In this document: piece after piece, positions 47,220 to 57,060 of the stretch | Numbering within the stretch: the first letter of the stretch is position 1 | Layout: each line of letters starts with the position of its first letter | Source of the DNA: JAJYSO01 sp964579505 | Lineage (GTDB): Bacteria; Bacteroidota; Bacteroidia; Flavobacteriales; Flavobacteriaceae | Direction: 5' to 3' | Length of the DNA: 64,000 nucleotides | Assembly (NCBI GenBank): GCA_964579505.1 | Contig: CAZOGC010000013.1 | Location: 4,808-68,807 of the forward strand | Translations under genes and position numbers: made by a program | The notes under the pieces: model-generated | The model's database searches: none | Told to the model about the DNA's origin: nothing | What the model saw: only the letters and a program-made list of their open reading frames with translations

Positions 47220-47749
47220 TTTCAGGGAAATATCGAGGCAAACGAATTATAGCGCCTAAAAAACTGCCGGTTCGCCCAACTACCGACCAAGCAAAAGAAG
47301 CCTTGTTTGATATTTTGTGGAACCGGATAGACTTTGAAGAAATTTCTGTACTCGATTTATTTTCAGGAACGGGTAACATTGCCTATGAGTTTGCCTCAAG
47401 AGGAACTACAGATATTACGGCTGTGGATCAGTTTTATGGCTGTGTAAAATTTATCAAGAAGACGGCAGCTGCGTTAGGAGCCGATATTACCCCCATAAAA
47501 CGTGATGTGTATACGTTTTTAACACAATCTTCTAGAGCGTATGACATTGTCTTTGCCGACCCACCTTACCAATTTTCAGATGAAGAGTTTGCTAAGATTG
47601 TACAACTTGTTTTTGAGCATAAACATGTCTCATCTACTGGTATGCTCATTATAGAACATTCTAAACACACTGATTTATCGACTCTTATACAGTTTACAGA
47701 AAGCCGCCGTTACGGAGGATCCATTTTTTCATTTTTTACTTATCAGTAA
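47210..47749 (+). CDS. rsmD: 16S rRNA (guanine966-N2)-methyltransferase
   Basis: The 179-residue RsmD methylates 16S rRNA in the small subunit. It shows the family N-terminus MRIVSGKYRGKRIIAPK, the segment RPTTDQAKEALFDIL, SAM-binding DLFSGTGN (residues 49-56) and the catalytic DPPY (117-120). Its start codon lies inside the 3' end of the DUF3822 gene. Confidence 0.95.
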   Translation: MRIVSGKYRGKRIIAPKKLPVRPTTDQAKEALFDILWNRIDFEEISVLDLFSGTGNIAYEFASRGTTDITAVDQFYGCVKFIKKTAAALGADITPIKRDVYTFLTQSSRAYDIVFADPPYQFSDEEFAKIVQLVFEHKHVSSTGMLIIEHSKHTDLSTLIQFTESRRYGGSIFSFFTYQ

Positions 47750-47864
47750 TCTTTACCGAGGGTTATTCTGCCTTATATTTCCGCATATTTAAAAGTGTTT
47801 TTCTTTTGTAATAGATTTGTTCGGTTTACACTCTCTTTTTTTAAAAAAGTGTATTTTTGGCCGT

Positions 47865-48293
47865 ATGGATATAAAAGTTTACAGAGTTGGCGTAAAAAAA
47901 TGGTTGTTTATATTTTTAGTACTCCTTTTAATTTGGCCTCTTATTATTGTAATAACGCGCGGTATTAACTATGTGCCAAAGATAGCCTTTGTATTAAATA
48001 TTCTTATCTTGGCAGTAATGCTTTATTCAGCTTTAACTACTAAGTTTATTATACATGATGGGGTATTAAACGTCAAAAAAAGTTTGTTTACCAATCTTAA
48101 AATTCCGGTAGAAAAGATTAAAAAGATAAGCCAATACAAACAGCTTTTTAGCCTATCGGCCTCTCCTATTCAGCTAGAAATTGTGTATAACACATTCGAT
48201 GTTATCATCATAAAACCACAAAATCCCCAAGATTTTATTAAGCACCTACAGTCCATTAATTCAAAAATTGAAATAGAATCTGTAAAAAAGTAA
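47865..48293 (+). CDS. small membrane protein with bacterial PH-like domain
   Basis: The 142-residue protein starting MDIKVYRVGVKKW has two hydrophobic helices (residues ~14-57). A PH-like beta domain follows (KFIIHDGVLNVKKSLFTNLKIPVEKIKKI and PQNPQDFIKHLQSIN). The PQ-x-P-QDF end is typical of bPH domains. The TATTTTTG at 47852-47859 lies just 5 bp upstream, which makes a longer start at 47817 unlikely and implies a nearly leaderless mRNA if that element is used. Function unknown. Confidence 0.7.
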   Translation: MDIKVYRVGVKKWLFIFLVLLLIWPLIIVITRGINYVPKIAFVLNILILAVMLYSALTTKFIIHDGVLNVKKSLFTNLKIPVEKIKKISQYKQLFSLSASPIQLEIVYNTFDVIIIKPQNPQDFIKHLQSINSKIEIESVKK

Positions 48294-48308
48294 CCTACTC
48301 GGCCTTTT

Positions 48309-50528
48309 TTATTCAAATTTTACCTTTTTTATTAGGGTAGTCATTCTCTCACTATTGGCTAACAACCATTGCAACTGTTCTGATATAAGCTGCGCTTCTT
48401 CTTGCGTAGATTCTACGTGTTTTATTTCTTGAAAACCTTCCATTTTAGCAATTTTTGATAGGCTGCTATGGGTCTTTTCTGTCGCAGCTAACAATTCTTC
48501 TGTAGTAGATTCGTTGCCGGCTAACATCGTTTTAGAAAAAGACAAATTTTCTTTTATTTTAGAAATTACTTGTAAGAAATCTTTAGAGGCCGGGGTAGTT
48601 GGGTTGTGAATGATATATGTACCCAATGAAGCCAATGAAGCCAAAAAAGAATGTGATAACATAACTAACTGAAAGACTTCATTTTTGTTTTTGTGTTGTG
48701 TTTTAGGCTCTTGTGTCATTCGTTGAAAGCTCGAGCTCAAATCAGATAACGCTAAAAAAGCCTTTTTTCTAGAGAGTTTATAGGCAAAAGACGGAGTTCC
48801 TTTGGTTTCGTAATAGGTGGCTATTTCTTGCAGGTAAGCACTATTTGCATTAATAGCTGTTTTTAATGTGTTATCAATACTTTTAATTTCCCATGTAGGC
48901 CACAACCACATATTGCCGGCAAAAGATAATGCGGCTCCAATAAAAGTGTCAAGCACTCTAAATTGAATAACGTCAAAAACCGTGGGGCGTAATAGTGCAT
49001 ATACAAAAATAACATACATTGTAATAAAGGTAGCTGCGGCTCTATAATTGCGTTGAACCATAGAAAACCCGGTAACAAAACTCATTATACCTAAAATAGC
49101 ATAGGCGGTGTGGCTACGTATAAAAAAGACTAGTAAAAAAGCTATAATACCGCCCAGAAGTGTGCCAATACTTCGGTGTTTAAACCGCGTCTTTGTCAAC
49201 CCAAAATTGGGGCGCATAATAACTACCACGGTTAACAAAACCCAATAAGCATTTTCAATGTTAAGGAAGATACCCAATCCATAGCCTACCATGGCTACCA
49301 AAGCAATTCGTAATGAATGTCGAAAAATGGTAGATTTTAGATTAAAGTTTTCAACCAATACTTTTAAATTGTATTGCTGTTTAGTTAAAAATCCACTGCG
49401 ATCTTCTTGCGCAATTTGCCGAATATCTAGTCGGTTTTGATTTCTTAGTAAGCGTTCTATTTTTTGTATTTTATCCCATTGATTCTTTTCGTATTTAAAG
49501 TAATTTCGTAAGGTAATTAGGTCCTCTGGGTCGCCTTTAAGAGAAAAAACACTGCTCTCCATTTTTTGAAGAGTTTTGATAAATTCTTTGCTTCGTTTAA
49601 TCTTTTTTGGGCGCGATAAATTTTTAGCCATCATGTTTAAATGAATACTCATTTCTTTCATAACCGACTGAAAAAAGACCAATTGTTCCGGGTGTTTTGC
49701 AAAAATATCATCTGTTTTTCGATAATTTACCGGATTGGCCATGGCTAACTCTAAAATGTCTACTAATTGTCTAAAAACCAAGAAACGGCGTGCCTGATAA
49801 TACGAAGTACCCGATCCTCTTCGGCGGTTTAGTAACAATTCTCTCAAGGTTTCGTGATTTGTCGTAAGATCGGACTGTAAGGAAAGCAATTCTTTAATAA
49901 GAGCTTTTCGGTCGTTTTTAGCATCAATCAATTTGGTACGTACAACTATATAATTGGCCGTTAATTTTAAAGCTTCAGCCACGTAATATTCGGTAGCCCC
50001 TTTTGGAAAAATAAAATGCCGTAGTAATACTAATCCTACATACCATAAACCACCTGTGGCTATCAATAACAACCGAATGTAAATAGATAATTCAGAATGC
50101 GATAAGGAAGAGAAACTAAGTACAATAGCAAAGAGCCCGGAAAAACTAATAAGAGAAGCTCGAAACCCATATATAGAAAGGTAGGCTATTCCGAACATCA
50201 ATACCCCAATAATGGGAATTAGCCCAAAAACAGGTACTTCTATTAGGAATAAGACATAGGTAACAACAACCGATAACAGTGTAGCCAACAACATGCCAAT
50301 AGCTTTTAGCCGTACACTCCCACTTGTGTCACTAGGTGAAGCGTAAAACACACCTAAACTAATAAACACACCTACTTGTAAAGCTCCCAGTCCTACAGAT
50401 ATGGCAATAGGAACCACCATGGCTATAATCATGACCATAGCTTTGTAAAAATCTTGTGGGTGAAAAGCTTTTACAAGCTCTGTTGGGTTGAGAGATCGTC
50501 CAATGGTTTTAAATATTTTCAAAGCCAT
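48309..50528 (-). CDS. FUSC/YccS-type membrane protein
   Basis: The 739-residue protein has two transmembrane blocks of about six helices each (residues ~25-180 and ~400-520). Each is followed by a soluble region, the layout of the YccS/YhfK and FUSC families. IALVAMVGYGLGIFLNIENAYWVLLTVVVIMRPNFGLTKTRFKHRSIGTLLGG is the FUSC signature. Related proteins export aromatic acids or fusaric acid, but the substrate here is unknown. It is 29 bp downstream of menD and probably in the same transcript. Confidence 0.85.
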   Translation of the reverse strand: MALKIFKTIGRSLNPTELVKAFHPQDFYKAMVMIIAMVVPIAISVGLGALQVGVFISLGVFYASPSDTSGSVRLKAIGMLLATLLSVVVTYVLFLIEVPVFGLIPIIGVLMFGIAYLSIYGFRASLISFSGLFAIVLSFSSLSHSELSIYIRLLLIATGGLWYVGLVLLRHFIFPKGATEYYVAEALKLTANYIVVRTKLIDAKNDRKALIKELLSLQSDLTTNHETLRELLLNRRRGSGTSYYQARRFLVFRQLVDILELAMANPVNYRKTDDIFAKHPEQLVFFQSVMKEMSIHLNMMAKNLSRPKKIKRSKEFIKTLQKMESSVFSLKGDPEDLITLRNYFKYEKNQWDKIQKIERLLRNQNRLDIRQIAQEDRSGFLTKQQYNLKVLVENFNLKSTIFRHSLRIALVAMVGYGLGIFLNIENAYWVLLTVVVIMRPNFGLTKTRFKHRSIGTLLGGIIAFLLVFFIRSHTAYAILGIMSFVTGFSMVQRNYRAAATFITMYVIFVYALLRPTVFDVIQFRVLDTFIGAALSFAGNMWLWPTWEIKSIDNTLKTAINANSAYLQEIATYYETKGTPSFAYKLSRKKAFLALSDLSSSFQRMTQEPKTQHKNKNEVFQLVMLSHSFLASLASLGTYIIHNPTTPASKDFLQVISKIKENLSFSKTMLAGNESTTEELLAATEKTHSSLSKIAKMEGFQEIKHVESTQEEAQLISEQLQWLLANSERMTTLIKKVKFE

Positions 50529-50557
50529 CTCTATGTTATGAAGTTAATAAATAGAAG

Positions 50558-52303
50558 TTACGCCCTAATATACTTGAAATAATTTAATAAAATTTCATCA
50601 TTAAGCTCTGTCGGGGTAAATATTTCAAGTAACTGAGGAGCCTCATGTTTTACAAAAAATGAATTGAGCACGGTAATGAGCTCTTCTTCATTTGTTGCCT
50701 TTTGATATGTAAACCCATACATATTGCTTAGTTGTTTAGCGGTAAGCTGATGGCGTGTTTCAAAAAATTTATGAAAGTAGGGAGCAGTTTTTCGCCCCGG
50801 TAAAATTCGGAAAATACCCCCTCCTCCATTATTTAAAACGATAAGCTTAAAGTTGGTAGGTATAGAATCATTCCACAAGGCGTTACTGTCGTAGAAAAAA
50901 GCCAGGTCACCACAGATCAGCGTAGTGGGTAAGGTTGATTTAACGGCCGACCCGATAGCGGTAGAGACGCTTCCGTCTATGCCGCTAGTGCCTCTGTTGC
51001 AATACACCTCTAACTGTTCAGAAAGCCGAAACAAATTAGCATAACGTACTACACTACTGTTAGAAACATGCAGTACCTGCGGCCGATTCATTTTTTTTAT
51101 AATATGGTAAAAAACTTTTAAATCTGAAAAAGGAATGTCTTGCATATAGGTATCGTGCCGCTGGCTGCGTTGCACTCTAAATTGAAGCCACGTAGTGCGA
51201 TAATTACTCCTAACATGCTTTGTTAATGGTTTAAAGGCAGAAAAAAAAGTATTAGGAGTTACATCAAAATGTTTGTTTAAACAAAAATAGGTGTTTAGGG
51301 CCTTTTTGGCATCTACGTGCCAATGGTGTTTAGGAGGATATTTTCGTAAGAAAGCCTTTATTTTTTTAGAAACCACCAGCCCTCCAAAAGTCAATAAAAT
51401 ATCAGGTTGGAGTTGTTTAAATAGCGTTTCTTTATCGGCTGAAATCTCTATAGGAGCAATCACATTGTCAATACGTACCACAAAATCGCGGTGATGCAAA
51501 TTTGAGGTGGTTTCAGAAAATACTAAAACCGATGGATCTTCTGCCAGCCAAGAAAGATATGCTTCTTTTATGCTATGAGGCGCATTCACTCCCACTAAAA
51601 TTAATTTTTTAGCACTTTTATTCCACTTATCTGCATAGGTAGTTAAACGTTCTGCATCAATCGTTTTCTCTTCACGAATTGGCTCTATTTGTATGGGCTT
51701 TGCCGATAAAATAGAAGTTGTTTCATACAGCGGTTCGTAAAAAGGAACGTTAATGTGTACCGGTCCCTGTTTTTCAATAGCGGTGTTTAGAGCCAAATTA
51801 ATTTCACGCTCATTTAGTCGCTGAGCTTCTCCTTTTTTCTGTAATAATTTCTCATCGTGAGAAACCTCCCCCAGCACAATTTCTGAATACAAATTGGCTG
51901 CATATACTACATGCCTGCCATATACATTTTTTTGCCAAATGGTTTGGCCATCTCCTATCTCAAGCCGTTCTACAGGTCTATCAGCCGATATAATAATCAA
52001 AGGAATATCGCTATAAAACGCCTCAGCTACCGCCGGGTAATAGTTTAGCAAAGCTGAACCTGAGGTGCAACACAATATCACCGGTTTACCTGATCGCTGC
52101 GCCATCCCTAAAGCAAAAAAAGCAGCACAACGTTCATCTACCAAACTATACGTGTTAAAGAAATCGTTATTGGCAAAAGAGATGGTTAGTGGGGCATTTC
52201 GTGATCCGGGTGTAATTACCACATCACATATAGATTTAGACCGACAGAGTTCAACAATATTTTGTGCTAACGGAATTTTAGAAAAAAGAGATGCCATAAA
52301 CAA
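50558..52303 (-). CDS. menD: 2-succinyl-5-enolpyruvyl-6-hydroxy-3-cyclohexene-1-carboxylate synthase
   Basis: The 581-residue thiamine-diphosphate enzyme commits isochorismate to menaquinone synthesis. It shows ITPGSRNAPLTISFANN, DERCAAFFALGMAQRSGKPVILCCTSGSALLNYYPAVAEAFYS, IDGSVSTAIGSA and the ThDP/Mg motif GDLAFFYDSNALWN, with NNGGGGIF downstream. The length is typical for MenD. The start may be at either of the two first methionines (MFMASL). Confidence 0.95.
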   Translation of the reverse strand: MFMASLFSKIPLAQNIVELCRSKSICDVVITPGSRNAPLTISFANNDFFNTYSLVDERCAAFFALGMAQRSGKPVILCCTSGSALLNYYPAVAEAFYSDIPLIIISADRPVERLEIGDGQTIWQKNVYGRHVVYAANLYSEIVLGEVSHDEKLLQKKGEAQRLNEREINLALNTAIEKQGPVHINVPFYEPLYETTSILSAKPIQIEPIREEKTIDAERLTTYADKWNKSAKKLILVGVNAPHSIKEAYLSWLAEDPSVLVFSETTSNLHHRDFVVRIDNVIAPIEISADKETLFKQLQPDILLTFGGLVVSKKIKAFLRKYPPKHHWHVDAKKALNTYFCLNKHFDVTPNTFFSAFKPLTKHVRSNYRTTWLQFRVQRSQRHDTYMQDIPFSDLKVFYHIIKKMNRPQVLHVSNSSVVRYANLFRLSEQLEVYCNRGTSGIDGSVSTAIGSAVKSTLPTTLICGDLAFFYDSNALWNDSIPTNFKLIVLNNGGGGIFRILPGRKTAPYFHKFFETRHQLTAKQLSNMYGFTYQKATNEEELITVLNSFFVKHEAPQLLEIFTPTELNDEILLNYFKYIRA

Positions 52304-52568
52304 ATTCTGTTTTGTGGAAAGCGAGGAAAAAGTCTATCGTATCTCGCTTTAATCTGCCTGCAAGGTAGTGAGGATTGACGAAATATGAAATGAAAAATGG
52401 TATAAAGACAATACCCAAATTAAGTATAATCCGGTAAAAAATAACTTTTCTTGAAGACTTCACTTTTAAAACATTACACGTGTCGGCTAAAAAAGCAGAT
52501 TAATTTTTTATGTAAAGCAATAAATTCACCTGTATCTTTATATCTTTAGACCTTAAAATTTTTAGGGT

Positions 52569-54221
52569 TTGCTACAGTCACTTTCTATAAAAAATTTTGC
52601 TTTAATTGAAAATTTAGAACTTCATCTAAACAATCAATTAACTATTATTACCGGTGAAACCGGTGCCGGAAAATCTATTTTATTGGGTGCCTTATCGCTT
52701 TTATTAGGAAAACGAGCCGATTTAAACAGCCTTAAAAACCCACAGAAAAAATGCATCATTGAAGGCGTTTTTCAAATTGAGAATTACCAGCTTGAAACGC
52801 TCTTTAAAGAGCTCGATTTAGATTACGATTCGCAAAGTATTATCAGGCGAGAAATTCTACCTTCAGGTAAGTCACGCGCTTTTGTAAACGATACGCCTGT
52901 TAAGTTGCAACAACTTTCGACTTTAGGAAAACATTTGGTAGATATTCACAGTCAACATGAAACCCTTTTTGTGGGTGAGTCTGACTACCAATATAAAGTT
53001 ATAGACGCTCTGGCCAATAATGAGGAAATAGTATTAAAATACCAGACGTCTTTAAAAACATACAAAGATTTACAACAAGCCTTAGCGGCTCTTCAGCAAC
53101 AGCAACAGGAGGCTCAAAAAACATACGATTACCATTTATTTCTTTTAAATGAGTTGAAAGAAAGCAATCTACAAGTGGGAATGCAAGAAGTACTTGAAGA
53201 AAAATATCAGCAGTTAGCCAATGTTGAAGAACTCAAGGAAAATTTGGCTACCACTCAGCAACAACTTCAACAAGAAGACCTTGGAGTTATTGATGCCTTG
53301 CGAGTTATCAATAACAAATTAGGGAAAATAGCGGATTATGGAAAAGCATACCTCCAACTAAATGAGCGGCTTAACAGCGTGCTGTTAGAGGTAGAAGATA
53401 TGGCTACAGAAATAGACCAGTTATTAGATAAGGTTGAAGATGACCCGGAAGCACTAGAAACCGTAAATGAAAAACTACAAAACTTGTACGCTTTACAGCA
53501 AAAACACGGCCTCTCTACAGTTGAAGATCTGCTAAATTTACAACAAGAATTAACAGAAAAAGTGGCCGTTTCTCTTCACGCAGACGAAAAAAAAGCCGAG
53601 CTTGAAACGAAAATAAAAACGGCAGCTAATGAGGTACAACAGCACGGTAATGAGCTCTTTACTCGTAGAAAAAAAGTGGTTTCCCAGTTTAAAAAAGCGG
53701 TAGAAACTATTCTAAAAAAGGTAGGAATGCCCAATGCTCAACTAAAAATTGAAATCACCTCACAACATGTTTTTAATGCACATGGTATAGATGAAATGCG
53801 TTGGTTATTTTCGGCAAACAAAGGCGGTACTTTTCAAGAAATTAGAAAAAGTGCTTCGGGCGGCGAACTGTCGCGTATCACCTTGGCTATTAAAAGTATT
53901 TTGGCTCAATACAGCAAGTTACCTACCCTCATTTTTGATGAGATAGATACCGGTGTCTCTGGTGAAGTAGCACAAAAAATGGGAACTATAATGCAAAAAA
54001 TGGGTGAAAATTTACAAATCATTTCTATTACGCACTTACCGCAAATTGCGGCTAAAGGAGAACACCATTTTAAAGTGTATAAAGAAATTGAGGAAAACAG
54101 TACACAAACACATATAAAAGAACTGAGCCCACAAGAGCGAATTGATGAGTTGGCAGAAATGTTGGGCGGAAAAAACAAATCAGACTCTGCTATTGCCCAC
54201 GCCAAAGTATTGCTTCAATAG
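52569..54221 (+). CDS. recN: DNA repair protein RecN
   Basis: The 550-residue SMC-like ATPase helps repair double-strand breaks. Walker A GETGAGKS is at residues 29-36, a coiled-coil middle follows (LQQQQQEAQKTYDYHLF), and the C-terminal part has the ABC signature SASGGELSRITLAIK and Walker B LIFDEIDTGVSGEVAQKMG. The start is a TTG at 52569: an in-frame TAG lies two codons upstream, and the family N-terminus (MLQSLSIKNFALIENL) begins right there. TTG is unusual in this window. Confidence 0.95.
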   Translation: MLQSLSIKNFALIENLELHLNNQLTIITGETGAGKSILLGALSLLLGKRADLNSLKNPQKKCIIEGVFQIENYQLETLFKELDLDYDSQSIIRREILPSGKSRAFVNDTPVKLQQLSTLGKHLVDIHSQHETLFVGESDYQYKVIDALANNEEIVLKYQTSLKTYKDLQQALAALQQQQQEAQKTYDYHLFLLNELKESNLQVGMQEVLEEKYQQLANVEELKENLATTQQQLQQEDLGVIDALRVINNKLGKIADYGKAYLQLNERLNSVLLEVEDMATEIDQLLDKVEDDPEALETVNEKLQNLYALQQKHGLSTVEDLLNLQQELTEKVAVSLHADEKKAELETKIKTAANEVQQHGNELFTRRKKVVSQFKKAVETILKKVGMPNAQLKIEITSQHVFNAHGIDEMRWLFSANKGGTFQEIRKSASGGELSRITLAIKSILAQYSKLPTLIFDEIDTGVSGEVAQKMGTIMQKMGENLQIISITHLPQIAAKGEHHFKVYKEIEENSTQTHIKELSPQERIDELAEMLGGKNKSDSAIAHAKVLLQ

Positions 54222-54280
54222 GCTGTATTAAAATAATTGCACACATAATTTTATAATCTAAAATCACTTTTTTACCTCAT

Positions 54281-54934
54281 ATGATACTGCAACTAAAAGA
54301 CACCTATAAACATCAGGGCAAGCGCCGGCAATTGGTTGATTGTATTCGCAATAAAGGAATTAGTGATGAAAAAGTATTACAAGCCATAAATGCCATTCCT
54401 CGGCATTGGTTTATGGATAGTAGTTTTGAAGATTTTGCCTATCAAGACAAAGCCTTTCCTATTGCTGCCGGCCAAACAATTTCTCAACCTTATACAGTAG
54501 CTTTCCAGACCGAACTACTACAGATAAAACGCGGAGAAAAAGTATTAGAAATTGGTACGGGAAGCGGCTATCAAACTGCGGTATTGTGTGAGTTGGGAGC
54601 AAAAGTTTATGGAATTGAGCGCCAAAACGAACTCTATAAAAAAACCAAACGATTTCTAGAAAATATAGGCTATCACCCGAAATACCTCACTTTTGGTGAC
54701 GGGTATAAAGGTCTGCCAAAACACGCTCCGTTTGATAAGATTATTGTTACCGCCGGGGCACCCAAAGTACCTACTGCCCTACTCAATCAATTAATTATAG
54801 GCGGTAGAATGGTTATTCCGGTGGGTGAAGATCCTCAGATAATGACTTTATTGATTCGTAAATCTGCTCGTAAAATTGAAAAAAAAGAATTTGGTGAGTT
54901 TAGGTTTGTACCTATGCTACGCGAAAAAAACTAG
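54281..54934 (+). CDS. pcm: protein-L-isoaspartate O-methyltransferase
   Basis: The 217-residue enzyme methylates isoaspartyl residues to start repair of aged proteins. SAM motif I is VLEIGTGSGYQTAVL, and IPRHWFMDSSFEDFAYQDKAFPIAAGQTISQPYTVAFQTELL is the characteristic N-terminal segment. The length is normal. It overlaps the convergent smpB by 4 bp. It follows recN with a 59-bp gap and could share its transcript. Confidence 0.93.
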   Translation: MILQLKDTYKHQGKRRQLVDCIRNKGISDEKVLQAINAIPRHWFMDSSFEDFAYQDKAFPIAAGQTISQPYTVAFQTELLQIKRGEKVLEIGTGSGYQTAVLCELGAKVYGIERQNELYKKTKRFLENIGYHPKYLTFGDGYKGLPKHAPFDKIIVTAGAPKVPTALLNQLIIGGRMVIPVGEDPQIMTLLIRKSARKIEKKEFGEFRFVPMLREKN

Positions 54935-55392
54935 CTGTTAAATTCCTTTTTTATACGATCTAGACGACGTTTGTCTTCTCTCCCTTTAATAGCCTGACGC
55001 TTATCGTATAATTTTTTTCCTTTGCAAAGTGCAATCTCCAGTTTTGCCAATCCACGGTTGTTAATAAATAGTCGTAGCGGAATAATTGTCAGCCCCGTAT
55101 TAGTCACTTTTTTATTCCATTTGCGTAACTCGCGCTTATTCAGCAGTAGTTTGCGGGCACTTTTGGGTTGATGATTAAAGTAAGACGCATGAGAATATTC
55201 TTGGATGGTCATATTAATTGCAAACAATTCACCGTTTGTAAATTCGCAAAAGCTTTCGGCTATACTGGCTTTTCCTTCCCGTATGGCCTTAATTTCAGTA
55301 CCGACTAATTGTATACCGGCAATGTTTTTTTCTAAAATTTCATACTGAAATTTAGCTTTTCTGTTTTTTATGTTGATAGAATTTTTTTGCAT
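54931..55392 (-). CDS. smpB: SsrA-binding protein
   Basis: The 153-residue protein binds tmRNA and is needed for ribosome rescue. It has KAKFQYEILEKNIAGIQLVGTEIKAIREGK, AESFCEF, the NHQPKSARKLLLNKRELRKW loop and the C-terminal basic tail KKLYDKRQAIKGREDKRRLDRI. The ATG at 55392 fits the normal family length; an in-frame codon 33 bp earlier adds an unusual extension. The ssrA gene is not in the window. Confidence 0.95.
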   Translation of the reverse strand: MQKNSINIKNRKAKFQYEILEKNIAGIQLVGTEIKAIREGKASIAESFCEFTNGELFAINMTIQEYSHASYFNHQPKSARKLLLNKRELRKWNKKVTNTGLTIIPLRLFINNRGLAKLEIALCKGKKLYDKRQAIKGREDKRRLDRIKKEFNS

Positions 55393-55613
55393 ACGACAAA
55401 AATAAGAACTTATATGCTTTTGCAAACTAAATTGTACTATATCGTCTCAAAATAAAGCGGTTTAACGTTAAATGGCTACTGCAAGATCTTATAGTAGGAT
55501 TTAAAACCTCTATAGAATTCTTTTATCAAAATAATTATCAAAATTCTGACCTGATTATCGAATCTGTCTTATTAAATTACAGATAGAAAAAGGAGACATA
55601 CACCTAAAAAGTT

Positions 55614-55621
55614 TATTTTTG
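55614..55621 (+). promoter_or_regulatory. -7 promoter element for the MFS leader
   Basis: TATTTTTG matches TAnnTTTG and lies 98 bp before the MFS ATG. It would start a transcript that passes through the hairpin at 55635-55654. Confidence 0.4.
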
Positions 55622-55634
55622 CACCTTTCTTTTT

Positions 55635-55659
55635 GAGGTCTACACAAAGACCTCTTTTT
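55635..55659 (+). terminator. terminator-like hairpin in the MFS leader (candidate attenuator)
   Basis: GAGGTCT (55635-55641) pairs perfectly with AGACCTC (55648-55654) around ACACAA, followed at once by TTTTT. It sits between the predicted promoter and the start codon at 55720, not behind a gene on this strand. Confidence 0.6.
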
Positions 55660-55719
55660 ACAAGAGATTTCTAGTCAAATTTCGAAACCCTTTTTTACGG
55701 GGGCATAACAACTATTTTT

Positions 55720-56949
55720 ATGAAAGAAGTTAAAAGACGCAGGCTTGTTATTTTTATTTTGGGATTACTATCGTTAATCGGCCCCTTCTCTATAGATATG
55801 TACATACCCGGATTTCAAGACATAGCCAAAAGCCTACACACAACGGTAGAGCATGTAGGGCTAAGCCTTTCTAGTTTTTTTCTGGGTATTTCTATTGGTC
55901 AACTTATTTACGGCCCTATTTTAGATCGTTATGGTCGAAAAATACCGCTTTATATTGGCATAGTTGTCTATTTAATTACCTCTGTATTATGTGCATTTGT
56001 CATAAATGCCGACCAACTTATTGTAATGCGTCTTTTTCAGGCGTTGGGCAGTTGCGCCGGAATGGTGGCAGCACGTGCCTTGGTACGCGATTTGTTTCCG
56101 GTAGAAGAAAATGCCAAAGTTTTTTCATACCTCATGCTGGTAATTGCCATTTCTCCTGTCTTGGCTCCTACTTTTGGTGGATACATCACTCAACTTTTTG
56201 GGTGGGAAGCCATTTTCATCACCTTAGCAGCCATTTCTTTAATTACGTTAATTACGGTATATTTTTGGCTTCCGGCCGGAAACGAACCCTACAAAGAAAT
56301 GTCGCTTAAGCCCAAACCCATCATTAAAGGGTTTATAGCCGTTTCTAAAGTTCCTAAATTTTATACGTATGCCCTGGTTTCTTCGGTTTCGGCTTCAGGG
56401 TTATACGCTTATATTGCCGGAGCAAACAACTTGTTTAGAGGTATTTTTAAGGTCTCTAAAACAGAATTTGGATGGATTTTTGCCATTATTGCTTTAGGAA
56501 TGACAATTGCCAGCCAAATCAATACCGTTTTATTGCGCAAGTATAGTAGCGAAAAAATTTCTGAAGTAGCCCTTTATTGTCAGGTGGTTACGGGTATTTT
56601 TTTAGCCTTATCCACTTATTACGATTGGTTAAATCTTTATACCACCATAGCTGTAATATGGTTATATCTAGCCACACAAGGTTTTGTTTACCCCAATACC
56701 TCTGCGTTAAGCTTAGCTCCTTTTACACGAAGCTCCGGTACGGCCTCTGCTTTAATGGGTGCCGTTCAGTTGGGTATAGGCGCCATCTCTACTGCTATTG
56801 TAAGCGCTCTTACCGTAACAAGTGCATTCCCTATGGCTTTTACAATGCTTATGTGTGGAACCACCTCGCTTATTTTGCTGTTTTTTTGTAAGAGATTTAT
56901 AAAGGAAGACGTTGCCCAAAAATGGCCGGTAGAACCTAAAGTGCATTAA
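55720..56949 (+). CDS. Bcr/CflA-type multidrug efflux MFS transporter
   Basis: The 409-residue protein has 12 predicted helices. The Bcr/CflA pattern is clear: IGPFSIDMYIPGFQDIAKSL in helix 1, LSLSSFFLGISIGQLIYGPILDRYGRKIPLYIG (motif A, residues ~50-85) and LGSCAGMVAARALVRDLFP (motif C region). It is a proton-driven exporter in the inner membrane. The drug substrate is unknown. The 94-nt leader contains a terminator-like hairpin, so expression may be controlled by attenuation. Confidence 0.9.
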   Translation: MKEVKRRRLVIFILGLLSLIGPFSIDMYIPGFQDIAKSLHTTVEHVGLSLSSFFLGISIGQLIYGPILDRYGRKIPLYIGIVVYLITSVLCAFVINADQLIVMRLFQALGSCAGMVAARALVRDLFPVEENAKVFSYLMLVIAISPVLAPTFGGYITQLFGWEAIFITLAAISLITLITVYFWLPAGNEPYKEMSLKPKPIIKGFIAVSKVPKFYTYALVSSVSASGLYAYIAGANNLFRGIFKVSKTEFGWIFAIIALGMTIASQINTVLLRKYSSEKISEVALYCQVVTGIFLALSTYYDWLNLYTTIAVIWLYLATQGFVYPNTSALSLAPFTRSSGTASALMGAVQLGIGAISTAIVSALTVTSAFPMAFTMLMCGTTSLILLFFCKRFIKEDVAQKWPVEPKVH

Positions 56950-57035
56950 AGGTGAAATAAAAATAAGATTTGTTGGAGCGTTTTTTTATAGCAAATAATT
57001 ATAGCATAAAAACCGGCTCTTTTCAGATGTATTTT

Positions 57036-57043
57036 TATATTTG
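57036..57043 (+). promoter_or_regulatory. -7 promoter element for dnaX
   Basis: TATATTTG matches TAnnTTTG and ends 17 bp before the dnaX ATG. Confidence 0.45.
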
Positions 57044-57060
57044 TCATAAGCAAAATAAGA

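Noticed and set aside
56947..57060. Terminator after the MFS gene
   Set aside because: A T-rich run occurs near 56982, but no stable stem precedes it.
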